Below, one piece after another: positions 8,097 through 16,791 of a DNA stretch of 64,000 nucleotides. The DNA lies in the NCBI GenBank assembly GCA_039029135.1, contig JBCCGT010000012.1, forward strand, positions 98,491 through 162,490, read 5' to 3'. Positions within the stretch are counted from its first letter, which is position 1. Each line of letters opens with the position of its first letter. The position numbers were made by a program, and so were the translations under genes. The notes under the pieces were generated by a model. The model made no database searches. It saw nothing but the letters and a program-made list of their open reading frames with translations, and was not told where the DNA came from. Source of the DNA: JALZVT01 sp039029135. Its GTDB lineage: Bacteria > Pseudomonadota > Gammaproteobacteria > Pseudomonadales > Azotimanducaceae.

Positions 8097-10385
8097 CTAG
8101 ACCGCGGCGATCTGCGTCTCGGGCTCGCTGACGACATCGCGAAACGAGTTCTTACGAAGCAGCGGCGTCAGCTCGGCGGCGGGCAGCGCCCGACTGAAGA
8201 TATAGCCCTGCACCTCGCTGCAGCCCTGTGCGCGCAGGTAGCGCAGCTGGGTTCGGTTTTCCACGCCTTCCGCGATAACGCCCAGCCGCATGCCGCGCGC
8301 CATGCTGACGATGGCGTCGACGATGCTGGCATCGGAGCGCTCGGCGCGAATGTCGCCGACGAAGCTGCGATCGATCTTCAGGCTGGTCACCGGAAACTGC
8401 TGCAAATAGCTGAGCGACGAGTAGCCCGTGCCGAAGTCGTCGATCGCGATGCCAACACCCAGCTCGCGCAGCGCTCGCATACGCGGCACGATCAGATCGA
8501 GATCGCGCATCAGCGTGCTTTCGGTGATCTCCACCTTGACCTTGGTCGGGTCGAGGCCGCTCGCCCGCAGCGCGCCTTCGAAGCGCTCGACAAAGCCGTC
8601 CTGTTCGAGCTGCGACGCGGTGAGGTTCACGGACAGCGAAATGTCGCCCAATCCTTCCGCCCGCCACTTCGCCGTGTCGGCGAAAGCGCGGTCCTGCACG
8701 AACTCATCGATCTGTGTAATCAGTCCGGTCTCTTCGGCCACCGCGAGGAAATCGTCTGGCTGCACGAGGCCGCGTTCCGGGTGATCCCAACGCACCAGCG
8801 CCTCCAGCCCGGTGACGTCGCCGGAGAACACGTTCACTTGCGGCTGGTAGTGCACCTCCAGCTCGCCGCCCGACAGCGCATTACGCAGCTCGCGCTCCAT
8901 CGACAGACGCGTGGAGAAACGCAAGTTCATCTCTTCGGAGAAGAACTGGTAGCCGTTCTTGCCGCGACTCTTGATGTGATACATCGCGATGTCGGCGCTT
9001 TGGATCAGCGCCTCGACGCTGTCGCCGGCCTCCGGATACATGGCGCAGCCAATCGACGCGCCGACAAACAATTCGTGGCCGTCGATCACAAAGGGTGAGC
9101 TCAGGCGATCCAGAATCTTGCTGGCGATCACGACAACGTCGTCGCGCGTGCGCACCTCCGGCAGCAGCAGCGTGAACTCGTCGCCGCCGAAGCGCGCCAG
9201 GGTATCGCCGCTGCGCAGGCAGCTTTGCAGCCGGTTGGCGACGGCCTTCAGCAGCCGGTCGCCCATGGAGTGGCCAAGCGTGTCGTTAACCAGCTTGAAG
9301 CGATCCAGGTCGAGGAACATCACCGCCAACTTGCGCTTGTTGCGCTGGGCGTGCGTGATGGCCAGCGACAGCCGGTCCTTCATCAGCGCACGGTTCGGCA
9401 GATGCGTGAGCAAATCGTGGTAGGCCTGGAAGTTGATGACCTGCTCGGCTTCCTTGCGCTGCGAGATATCGCGGGCCGTGCCATAGGTGCCGATAAAGCC
9501 GGCGCGGGTGCGGTCGTTCGGATCGAGATAGACGCCCATCGCCGTCAGCTCCATCCACACCGTGCCATGCTGGAACGGGCGTCCGCTGCGATCGGCACGC
9601 TTGCTCTTCAGCCGCAGCTCCGCGTTGTGAATCGCGCGCGAGCCCGTGCGCCGCTCGTTCATCAGATGCTGGGCGGCCTCGATGTGCTCTTCGTGGACGA
9701 CCTCGCTGTAGTGACGACCGAGCAGCTCGTCCTTTTCATAACCCAAGAGCGATTCGACCCGATCGTTGAGAAACATGAAGCAGCCGTTGCGATCGAGCAT
9801 GTAGACGAGATCGGGCGAGCTGTTGACGATGAACCGGTGCAGCATCTCCGACTCGAACAGCTGGCGCGACATGTTGGCGTTGCGTACCTCCAGGTCGCGC
9901 GCGCGCAGCGCGTTTTCGACCGTGGCGATCAGCTCGCCGGCCTCGTAGGGCTTCTTCACGAAATCGAACGCGCCACAGGTCAACGCGTGCTTGACGCCGC
10001 TGAAGCTCGCATCCCCAGACACCACCACGATCTTGCAGGGCAGCGACTTGTCCTGCGCGTACTGCAAGACGTCCTGCCCACTGATCTCCGGCATGATGAG
10101 ATCGAGCAGCACCAGGTCGAATTCTTCGCGCTCCAGGGCATCGAGCGCCGCCCGACCGCCGGGCGCCTGCACCACATTTTCGAAGCCGTGCACCCGCACG
10201 AGTTCATACAGACTCTTCAGCAGTTCGGGCCGGTCGTCGACCAACAGCAGCCGCGCCTCGCTGCGCTTGCGTGCGTTCGTGGCACGCCCGCGAGCGGGCG
10301 CCACGGCCTGTCCGCGACCGGATTCGACCCGACAGGCGTCGAGCAGGCGGGTGAAAGAAGACGGCGTCGTAGTGTCGTCGCTCAT
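8097..10385 (-). CDS. Response regulator with REC, PAS, GGDEF and EAL domains (cyclic-di-GMP turnover)
   Basis: 762 residues. An N-terminal receiver (about 45-160) has the acidic pair D50/D51, phosphoacceptor D95 in LVLLDLIMPE and lysine in FVKKPY. A PAS domain (about 180-310) follows. The GGDEF domain (about 320-480) has an intact GGDEF at 400-404. The EAL domain (about 495-745) has EAL at 528-530, with downstream acidic motifs DDFGTGYSS and AEGVE intact. Both the cyclase and phosphodiesterase sites look competent, so net activity cannot be predicted. No sensor kinase is adjacent. It is cytosolic, with no membrane segment. Confidence 0.95.
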   Translation of the reverse strand: MSDDTTTPSSFTRLLDACRVESGRGQAVAPARGRATNARKRSEARLLLVDDRPELLKSLYELVRVHGFENVVQAPGGRAALDALEREEFDLVLLDLIMPEISGQDVLQYAQDKSLPCKIVVVSGDASFSGVKHALTCGAFDFVKKPYEAGELIATVENALRARDLEVRNANMSRQLFESEMLHRFIVNSSPDLVYMLDRNGCFMFLNDRVESLLGYEKDELLGRHYSEVVHEEHIEAAQHLMNERRTGSRAIHNAELRLKSKRADRSGRPFQHGTVWMELTAMGVYLDPNDRTRAGFIGTYGTARDISQRKEAEQVINFQAYHDLLTHLPNRALMKDRLSLAITHAQRNKRKLAVMFLDLDRFKLVNDTLGHSMGDRLLKAVANRLQSCLRSGDTLARFGGDEFTLLLPEVRTRDDVVVIASKILDRLSSPFVIDGHELFVGASIGCAMYPEAGDSVEALIQSADIAMYHIKSRGKNGYQFFSEEMNLRFSTRLSMERELRNALSGGELEVHYQPQVNVFSGDVTGLEALVRWDHPERGLVQPDDFLAVAEETGLITQIDEFVQDRAFADTAKWRAEGLGDISLSVNLTASQLEQDGFVERFEGALRASGLDPTKVKVEITESTLMRDLDLIVPRMRALRELGVGIAIDDFGTGYSSLSYLQQFPVTSLKIDRSFVGDIRAERSDASIVDAIVSMARGMRLGVIAEGVENRTQLRYLRAQGCSEVQGYIFSRALPAAELTPLLRKNSFRDVVSEPETQIAAV

Positions 10386-10472
10386 CGGGTGAATTCGAGC
10401 AGATAGTGGGCGGGTAACTTGGCTCTCACCTTACTGATTCGCCAAGCCATTTGCCAGAGAACGCAGGGCGTT

Positions 10473-11036
10473 TCAGCGCGGCCAGAGAGGATAAACCCGC
10501 GCCAGCGCGGACAGCGCCAACACGTGCGCGATCTCGCCGCTGTGCGCGGCTGCGATAATGTCCGACTCGCTGAGCAGCACCACCTCGATCGCCTCGCCGG
10601 CTCCGGGTTCGGGGGCCTGCAGCCGCTCTACGTTGCGGGCCAGGAAGTGGTGGCAGCGATTGTCGTGATAGGCCGGGTTCGGCTGCACGCTGCCCAGACT
10701 CTCCCAGTCGCCGCCGCCGTAGCCCGTCTCCTCGAGCAGCTCGCGCTGCGCGGCCGCTAATGGTTCTTCACCGGGGTCGACCATGCCGCCGGCGGTCTCG
10801 AGCGTCACTTCCCCGGCGCCGAAACGGTACTGACGCACCATGACGCAGCCACCATTCCGATCGATAGCGACCACGTTAATCCAGTCGACCGACGGCAAGA
10901 CGATGCGGCGCAGTTCGAGCCCAGTCTGCGGATGTCGCAGGCGGTCGTAGCGCGCCGAGAAGATGATGAGGTCTGGACCAGGCTCCGAGTCGAGCAATTC
11001 CCAGCGCAAATGATCGTCGCCGCGTTCGTCACTCAT
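10473..11036 (-). CDS. Nudix hydrolase, ADP-ribose pyrophosphatase-like
   Basis: 187 residues. The Nudix box fits the consensus G-x5-E-x7-REUxEExGU exactly (GGMVDPGEEPLAAAQRELLEETGY), near residue 95. A proline-rich segment after the box (SVQPNPAYHDN) and the N-terminal beta strands resemble ADP-ribose/NADH-type Nudix enzymes that remove toxic nucleotide sugars. Its start overlaps the stop of the CrtC/AttH-like lipoprotein gene by 8 nt, so it may be translated from the same transcript as the ABC exporter genes. Confidence 0.85.
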   Translation of the reverse strand: MSDERGDDHLRWELLDSEPGPDLIIFSARYDRLRHPQTGLELRRIVLPSVDWINVVAIDRNGGCVMVRQYRFGAGEVTLETAGGMVDPGEEPLAAAQRELLEETGYGGGDWESLGSVQPNPAYHDNRCHHFLARNVERLQAPEPGAGEAIEVVLLSESDIIAAAHSGEIAHVLALSALARVYPLWPR

Positions 11037-12306
11037 CGTCGTATCCCGTCATTTCCAGGTAGCCTTGTCCGATACGCTCGCGCGCGGATCCCTCACGGCC
11101 GTCACGATAGACGTGCACCAGCCCCTCCCAGTAGCGCACGGCGCCGTCCATGCGCTGATCGTCGAGCGCGGCGACGATCCTGAATCGCTGATTCTCGATC
11201 GTCACCCGCCACTCCACCGGCCAGCCTGCGGTCGTGTCGCCCGCACCCTGACCAAAGCGGCGCAGCGGTTCAAGGGCGATCGTGTCCGGCTTGAGGCTGC
11301 GCGCAACACCGTCGACGGCGACGGCCTTTCCCTGGGTGTCGGCCGCCCGGCCCGCGCCGTCGCGCAGCTGAAACAGCATGAATTCGCGGCCGTCGTCGAA
11401 CTGCAGCGCGAACCAGTCCCAGCCCACCAGTCCGGGCGCCAGTACGCTGGTGCTCCACTCGCGATCGAACCAGCAGTCGCCAGTCACGGCCAGCCGGCGA
11501 TCGGCCTGCCAGACATCGCCGACGGCGCGCAGGCGTGGATAGCTGAAGTAATAGGACGCCTCGCGTCCACCCTTGAAGCTCAGCCCTCGATCGCCCTGGG
11601 CGACGCGCGGCTTGGCCTTTTCCATGCGCAGCCGAGCGCCAAATCCGGCGTCGCCCGCGCGCGCGGGCTGGGCGAAGCTCAGCTCGAGAACATCGAGATC
11701 CGCCGTACCGGGTGGCGCCTCAAGTCGCCAGTCTTCGAGCCAAGCCGCGAACGGTGCGGCGCGTACGCCAGCGAGTTCGGGATGACCCCGCGCGAAGCGC
11801 GAGGCATCGCGATGCACCCGCGCGGCGACATCGGTCACCGCCACGTGGGCCATGAAGATCTGGCCGCTGCGCCAGCCGCCATCCCCGCCGCCGGGCCGCA
11901 GACCCTGGCGAAACAGCGTGAACTGCACGCCCGCCTCTTCGACCGCGCCGCCGACAGCAGCACGCAGCGGACAGGTGAGATACCACCATTCGCTGCGAAA
12001 TTCGGGGTGTGCGCCGTGATCCGCGGGGAAGGCAAACTCGCGAACCGTGCGCGCGCGTTCGAAGCCGTCGGCTGCCGCGGACTCGCCGAGCACGGCCGTA
12101 ACGCGCAAGCCCGACGCCACGACGTCAGCCTCTGGAGTGTCAGTGGTATGAGGGGTGTCGGGGGCTTCGGCACCACCGTCGGGTCGCGCAGCGCCGCAGC
12201 CAGCCAGCGTAAAACCGGCGAGCAGCACGACGAGCCAGACGGCAGTCGGCCAACGATCGAGTGCCCGTGCGCTGCGATTCGGCGCGCGCATCTTCACGGC
12301 CGGCAT
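11029..12306 (-). CDS. Lipoprotein of the CrtC/AttH lipocalin-like family
   Basis: 425 residues from an ATG at 12306 that overlaps the permease stop as TGATG; an ATG 15 nt upstream is possible. A hydrophobic leader ends in a lipobox, LAGC at about residues 33-36, so a lipid-anchored protein is predicted. The mature part has the AttH/CrtC pattern: FPADHGAHPEFRSEWWYLT near the N-terminus, and WSTSVLAPGLVGWDWFALQ plus REFMLFQLRD further on. Relatives are encoded with an ABC transporter (AttEFGH type) or act as carotenoid hydratases. The ABC genes directly upstream favour the transporter-linked role. The ligand is unknown. Confidence 0.8.
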   Translation of the reverse strand: MPAVKMRAPNRSARALDRWPTAVWLVVLLAGFTLAGCGAARPDGGAEAPDTPHTTDTPEADVVASGLRVTAVLGESAAADGFERARTVREFAFPADHGAHPEFRSEWWYLTCPLRAAVGGAVEEAGVQFTLFRQGLRPGGGDGGWRSGQIFMAHVAVTDVAARVHRDASRFARGHPELAGVRAAPFAAWLEDWRLEAPPGTADLDVLELSFAQPARAGDAGFGARLRMEKAKPRVAQGDRGLSFKGGREASYYFSYPRLRAVGDVWQADRRLAVTGDCWFDREWSTSVLAPGLVGWDWFALQFDDGREFMLFQLRDGAGRAADTQGKAVAVDGVARSLKPDTIALEPLRRFGQGAGDTTAGWPVEWRVTIENQRFRIVAALDDQRMDGAVRYWEGLVHVYRDGREGSARERIGQGYLEMTGYDDE

Positions 12307-14687
12307 CAGTCGCGGCGCCACGCGGAGACGAGGGTACTGGCGAGCGCTGCGAGCAGCGCCGCCAACAGCGGCCAGCCCAGCGCCCCCGGGGTGAGCTCCA
12401 GCGGAAAGCTCCAGCCGAACGCCCGGGGGTTCACGACATAGCAGAGCACGGCGGCGATGAAGATCCCCAGCGGCAGGGCGAGCAGCGTTGCCACCGCAGC
12501 CGCGCTGCCCGCGCGCGTCGCGAGCACCGCGAAGCGTCCGCGGCGCGACGCGCCCAGCACCCGCAGCAGGCGACCGGTGGGCGAGGACTGCAGCGCCAGC
12601 GCCACCAGCGCGTTCATTAGTGACAGAGCGGCCACGAGCAGCGCCAGCGCCGTCAGCGCCCGGGTAATGGCGAACGTCTGGTCGAAGATTTCCTCGGCGC
12701 GGTCGCGCACCTGACGCTGATCCTCGAACGGTAGCTGCCGCGCGGCGAGCAGCGCACGCAGGTCGGCGCCCGCAGATCCATCGGCCGTGTCGCCTGCATC
12801 GAGCAAGACCCTGGTGAAGCGCAGCTCGTCGCCCATAATTCGACGCGCGTCAGCAAGACCGACCAATACACGCGACTCAAGCGTACCGTAGTCCGCAAAC
12901 CAGCTCGCAATCGTCAGCACGTGCGTCGCGCCAAGGGCTTCGATCTCGAGCCGGCCGCCCGGCCGCAAATTCAGCGAACGTCCGAACTGTTCGCTGATCA
13001 GCACCTCGCCCGGGGCGAGCCGCGCGGCTGGCGCAAAGCGCTCGAGCAGTTCGGCGTCGACGGCCGCAAACTCGAGCAGCGCGTCGCGCCCGGCCGCGCG
13101 TACCGGCTGGGAACCGAGCCGTACCTGCCGCACGTGCGCGGGCAGCGCGTGCTCACCGAGCCGCCGCCAGTCCGCCCATTCGAGCGCGACGTCGTCCTGC
13201 AGCCGCGCGTCGAGCAGGGTGTCATAGGCGACGCGAAACGAGGCAACCATGCTGCCAATGCCGAGCGCCGCGGCCAGCGCCAGGGCCAGCGCGCTTACGC
13301 CCAGCCGCAGCTCCGGCGCCTGGCAGATCTGGCGCAGCGGCAATAGCACCATGAGCCGCAGCGGCCACGACAGCGACGCGCGAGCGAGCCCCACAAGCAC
13401 CAGCGGCAGCACCAACAACAGCGCGAGAACGCCGGCGAGAATCGCGAGGAACGCGCCGAACAGGCCGGTCGCGGGCAGCGCCAGGCCCACGACGGCCGCG
13501 CCGAGCAGCACGGCGGCCAGCACCCAGCGCCACGCGCCCAGGAGCAGCGCAGCCGGTGGAAACAGCACCGCCCGCGCGGCCAATGCGTAGCCGAGGAGCG
13601 CAACCCCGCAGCCGCTGAACAGCGCCTTGCCGACGGCCCAACCGTCGAGCGGCAGCATCACATCGCCGCCGCCCTGGATCGCGCTCAACAGCGCCGCCGC
13701 CAGCCACCAGCCGAGCAGCAGACCGGCAAGCGACGCGAGCACGCCCGTCACCGCGCCTTCGCCGATACAACGGCGCAGCAGCCGGCGCTGCGAGACGCCC
13801 AGCGCGACCAGCCGATCCAGCATGCTGGCGCGCCGCTCCAGCGCGTGCCGCGCGATCTGCGCCATGAGCAGCCAGGCGACGACCAGTGACAGCAGACCCA
13901 GCGCGGCAACGTTGAACAACACCGCGCGGGTCAGCTTGCGCCCCGGCGTGTTGGCCGCGACGCTGGGCTGCCGCCAGTCCGAAAGGCCCGCAAGCGGCTC
14001 GGGGTCGGTCGCCGGAACGACACCCGGAAACAGCGCGGCCAGAAGCTCGCGAAGGCGGTCAACGGCGGTCGATGGCGCCGGGTGAAAGAGCACGCCGATG
14101 CTCGACAGCGCGTGGTCCTGCGCGTCCAGAACGCGACGTGTCGTCGGTAGATCCGCGAGCGCGAGGCCCGGACGCGCGCCGCGCCCCAGCACCGCAACGA
14201 CGGTATCCCCGATTCGCGCCTCATCGGTATCGACCAACAGATCCGGCGGTAGGAAGATGGCGTCCTCGGTCAAGAGTCGCTCCCAGTCGAACGCCGGCCA
14301 GCCGCTGGCCTGCGTCGCGGGCAGGGCGCCGGTCTGCAGGGCCAGCAGATCGGTGCCGATCACCCGCAGCCACTCCCCGTCGACGCGCACGCGCCCTTCC
14401 AAAATCGGTGCCAGCCCGGCGACCCGGGGCCACTCGCCAGCGCGCAGCCGGCGCCGCAGCTCGAAGTAGTGCGCGTCGCTCAGCCCGTCACGTTGCAGAA
14501 AGACTTCGATCGTCCCAAGGGGCCGCGCCTGCCGATCGACCACGCGATCGATTTCCGCGCTCAAGAGATGCACGCCAACGATCGATGCGACCGCGATCGC
14601 AATGCCGAACAGAGCGCTCAAGAGCGACGCGGCAGCGCGTCGCGCGAAACGCAGCTGCGCGAGGCCGACGAGACCGCCCGCCAGCAT
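12306..14687 (-). CDS. FtsX-family ABC transporter permease (AttF/AttG, MacB-like)
   Basis: 793 residues from the ATG at 14687, seven bases after the ATPase stop; the open frame extends further upstream only by running antiparallel to normal codon use inside the ATPase gene. One N-terminal membrane helix is followed by a large periplasmic domain, then a cluster of helices, a second periplasmic domain and three C-terminal helices (TALALLVAALSLMNALVALAL and others). This duplicated FtsX layout is typical of lipoprotein or peptide ABC exporters that use ATP to drive periplasmic movement. It is coupled to the AttH-like lipoprotein downstream. Confidence 0.85.
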   Translation of the reverse strand: MLAGGLVGLAQLRFARRAAASLLSALFGIAIAVASIVGVHLLSAEIDRVVDRQARPLGTIEVFLQRDGLSDAHYFELRRRLRAGEWPRVAGLAPILEGRVRVDGEWLRVIGTDLLALQTGALPATQASGWPAFDWERLLTEDAIFLPPDLLVDTDEARIGDTVVAVLGRGARPGLALADLPTTRRVLDAQDHALSSIGVLFHPAPSTAVDRLRELLAALFPGVVPATDPEPLAGLSDWRQPSVAANTPGRKLTRAVLFNVAALGLLSLVVAWLLMAQIARHALERRASMLDRLVALGVSQRRLLRRCIGEGAVTGVLASLAGLLLGWWLAAALLSAIQGGGDVMLPLDGWAVGKALFSGCGVALLGYALAARAVLFPPAALLLGAWRWVLAAVLLGAAVVGLALPATGLFGAFLAILAGVLALLLVLPLVLVGLARASLSWPLRLMVLLPLRQICQAPELRLGVSALALALAAALGIGSMVASFRVAYDTLLDARLQDDVALEWADWRRLGEHALPAHVRQVRLGSQPVRAAGRDALLEFAAVDAELLERFAPAARLAPGEVLISEQFGRSLNLRPGGRLEIEALGATHVLTIASWFADYGTLESRVLVGLADARRIMGDELRFTRVLLDAGDTADGSAGADLRALLAARQLPFEDQRQVRDRAEEIFDQTFAITRALTALALLVAALSLMNALVALALQSSPTGRLLRVLGASRRGRFAVLATRAGSAAAVATLLALPLGIFIAAVLCYVVNPRAFGWSFPLELTPGALGWPLLAALLAALASTLVSAWRRD

Positions 14688-14694
14688 CACGGCG

Positions 14695-15393
14695 TTAGCC
14701 GATGGTGACGACACGATCCGCGCGCGCCGCCACAGCGTCGCTGTGCGTGGCGATGAGCATCGTGGTCCGCGCCTCGCGCACCTCCTGCCACAGCACATCG
14801 ACCACGCGTTCGCTGTTGGCGCGATCGAGGTTGCCAGTGGGCTCGTCGGCAAGCAGCAGCGCAGGTCGATGCGCCAGCGCACGCAGCACAGCGACACGCT
14901 GCTGTTCGCCGCCGGACAGCGCCGCTGGGAATCGGTGCTCCAGATGCAGCAGGCCGAGCGCAACAAGCCGGTCGCGGCTCGACGCCCAGCCGTCACCGCC
15001 AGCGCCGCCTCGGCGGCGCCCCGCAGCCGCCAGCTCCAGCGGCAGCCGGATGTTCTCCCCGACCGTTAGCGTTTCGATCAGATTAAAAAACTGAAAAACA
15101 TAGCCCACGTGGGCGCGGCGGTACGCGCTGCGCGCCTCTTCGTCCAGGCGCCGCAGCGCAATTGGCGACTCGCCCGGCGGCGCGACCACGACCTCACCGC
15201 TCTGGATCTCGAGCAGCCCGGCGATCAGGTTGAGGATCGTGGTCTTGCCGCTGCCGCTGGGTCCCCACAGCGCGACGGTCTCACCCGGTGCGATCTGCAG
15301 CTCGAAGTCTTCGAGCACCCGCTGCGCCTCGCCTTCGGCGGCCGCGTAGTCGTGGGTGATTCCCGTCAGCCGAAGCAGCGCGGACTGACTCAT
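14695..15393 (-). CDS. ABC transporter ATP-binding protein (LolD/MacB-type)
   Basis: 232 residues. The motifs are Walker A GPSGSGKTT (near residue 44), the Q-loop in YVFQFFNLIETLT, the signature LSGGEQQRV, Walker B ALLLADEPTGNLD, and the switch histidine in IATHSDAV. The DEPTGNLD form is characteristic of the LolD/MacB/FtsE group, which partners FtsX-like permeases. It is the first gene of an ATPase-permease-lipoprotein set and overlaps the Nudix gene upstream by ATGA. A short RRRGGAGG-rich insert sits before the signature. It should power the downstream permease. Confidence 0.92.
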   Translation of the reverse strand: MSQSALLRLTGITHDYAAAEGEAQRVLEDFELQIAPGETVALWGPSGSGKTTILNLIAGLLEIQSGEVVVAPPGESPIALRRLDEEARSAYRRAHVGYVFQFFNLIETLTVGENIRLPLELAAAGRRRGGAGGDGWASSRDRLVALGLLHLEHRFPAALSGGEQQRVAVLRALAHRPALLLADEPTGNLDRANSERVVDVLWQEVREARTTMLIATHSDAVAARADRVVTIG

Positions 15394-16145
15394 CGCCGCG
15401 CGGGATCGATCCGCGGCTGCATACCCTCTCGACGCAGCACCTCGCTGTATTCGGGCAAGTGTTCGAAGCGCGCGACGGCGCGCAGCAGCTCCGCCACGCT
15501 CGCGTAGCGCGCGAGGCTCTCCAGCGACACCATGGTCGGCTTAATCATCGCCAGCTGATCGCTAGCCGCGAGCCGCAGCGCCTCGGCGGGCGCCAGCCAC
15601 TGGCCGCCCACCGTCTCGCCGGGCGCGTGGCGGGCGATCTGTCCGGCGGGCAGCTCAGCGACAAAAAAGCGCGTGTCGAATCGGCGCGGGGCGATCTCCG
15701 GCGTAATCCAGTGCGAGAAATAGTGCAGCCGATCGAACGTGAGCTGCAGGCGCTGTTCGCGCAGCAGAGCGACGAACGGCTCGTCGCGCCGCCCCGACAG
15801 CGTGGCCGCAATCTGCGGGTCGACCGGTTCGGCATCACGCCGCGCGAGCACCACGCCGGACTCCTCGAAGCACTCGCGCACCGCGCAGGCCCAATAGGCC
15901 AGCGCGTCGGCGTCTACGTCGAGCAGCTCGTTGGCACTCTCGGCATCCGGTAACGGCGAGGCGAGGCGCGCCAGGGTCGTGTCCTCCGCGTCCACTTTGC
16001 CGCCCGTGAACACGTGGAGGCCCGGGAAGGCGCCCCGCGCCGGTCGCTTCAAGAGATAGACCTCAAGGCCGCTCGGCCCATCGCGAACCAGCAGCAGCGT
16101 CGCGGCGCGCTGCACGACTCGATTGGGGGCGTCAGGCTGTGTCAT
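15390..16145 (-). CDS. Nudix hydrolase of the NUDT7/NUDT19-like group
   Basis: 251 residues. It starts with a strand carrying LLLVRDG and VYLLKRPARGAFPG, then the split Nudix region: VFTGGKVD, an insertion of about 40 residues, and AVRECFEESGVVL with the catalytic REcFEExG. The inserted loop is typical of NUDT19-like hydrolases that act on acyl-CoA or other CoA derivatives. The substrate here is inferred. The C-terminus has a conserved PTMVSLESLARY helix. It is the first gene of the minus-strand run that continues into the ABC exporter, overlapping it by 4 nt. Confidence 0.82.
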   Translation of the reverse strand: MTQPDAPNRVVQRAATLLLVRDGPSGLEVYLLKRPARGAFPGLHVFTGGKVDAEDTTLARLASPLPDAESANELLDVDADALAYWACAVRECFEESGVVLARRDAEPVDPQIAATLSGRRDEPFVALLREQRLQLTFDRLHYFSHWITPEIAPRRFDTRFFVAELPAGQIARHAPGETVGGQWLAPAEALRLAASDQLAMIKPTMVSLESLARYASVAELLRAVARFEHLPEYSEVLRREGMQPRIDPARR

Positions 16146-16481
16146 CGGCTGTTATCAACTGTTTGAGCTGGCGTATGTGTTTAGTCTTTATTGATCTTGG
16201 CATTTGCTTTTGGCCGTTGGCCTTTGCAGGGCGCGGTCGGGGAGCGGCCTGCCGGGCGAAGCGAGGCGCCGCATCACGAGGATTAATGAGCATCTGTGTG
16301 CGCTTCAATAACGCCAAGAACACCAACGCCAAGTACAGCTTGCATCGAGCAAGAAACAACGGGGACAAAAAAAATCAAATAGTAGATCGGTTCAAAGACA
16401 GTGTAGAGCAAGCGTTAATCAAGTGATATCAAACTGCCAGCCTTGTCAGCTTGCAGTCTTAGCTGCAAAGTCGCTAGCAGG
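16146..16481. other. Intergenic region between divergent genes
   Basis: About 336 bases between the divergent Nudix and ribbon-helix-helix genes, clearly richer in A+T than the surroundings in its right half (a run of seven A at 16368-16374). Short frames on both strands look like chance frames: their compositions are unlike the neighbours and they have no ribosome sites. It probably holds the promoters for both flanking genes, but I could not place a convincing -35/-10 pair. No RNA gene or repeat was recognised. Confidence 0.5.
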
Positions 16482-16781
16482 ATGACCGATCTCAACTACA
16501 AATTTGTCGTGCGCCTGTCGACACGGATGAAGGACCAGATCGCGCTGGCCGCAAAGCACTACCGGCGCAGCATGAACTCCGAAATCATCGCCCGGCTCGA
16601 ACAGTCTTACGGCATGCTGCCGACGCAGGAAGTCGAGGAAGCGGTGCAACCCGCCTTCCACAAGGATCTGGAAGCGATTTTTCGCAATCAGCTCTCCGAG
16701 GCCGAGCAGGGGCTGATCCAGTCCTTCCGACTACTCGGCGAGGACAAGCAGCGGGCACTGCTCAGCCTGTTGCGCGACTGA
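16482..16781 (+). CDS. Arc-type ribbon-helix-helix DNA-binding protein
   Basis: 99 residues from the ATG at 16482; an upstream ATG at 16443 adds a cysteine-rich leader that does not fit the fold. The first 45 residues match the Arc/MetJ ribbon-helix-helix pattern: a beta strand YKFVVRLSTRM that would contact the major groove, then two helices with RRSMNSEIIARLEQSYG. The remaining 50 residues are acidic and helical (DLEAIFRNQLSEAEQG, LGEDKQRALLSLLRD) and may mediate oligomerisation. It lies 10 nt upstream of an unusual response regulator, suggesting one transcription unit. The target sites are unknown. Confidence 0.75.
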   Translation: MTDLNYKFVVRLSTRMKDQIALAAKHYRRSMNSEIIARLEQSYGMLPTQEVEEAVQPAFHKDLEAIFRNQLSEAEQGLIQSFRLLGEDKQRALLSLLRD

Positions 16782-16791
16782 CCCGGTTCCC

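Noticed and set aside
14688..14996. N-terminal extension of the FtsX-like permease
   Set aside because: It lies inside the ATPase gene in another frame and is Cys/Arg/Ser-rich; the ATG at 14687 directly follows the ATPase stop.
16132..16368. A 78-codon minus-strand frame in the intergenic region
   Set aside because: It overlaps the Nudix start, has no ribosome site and its residues show no protein-like pattern.
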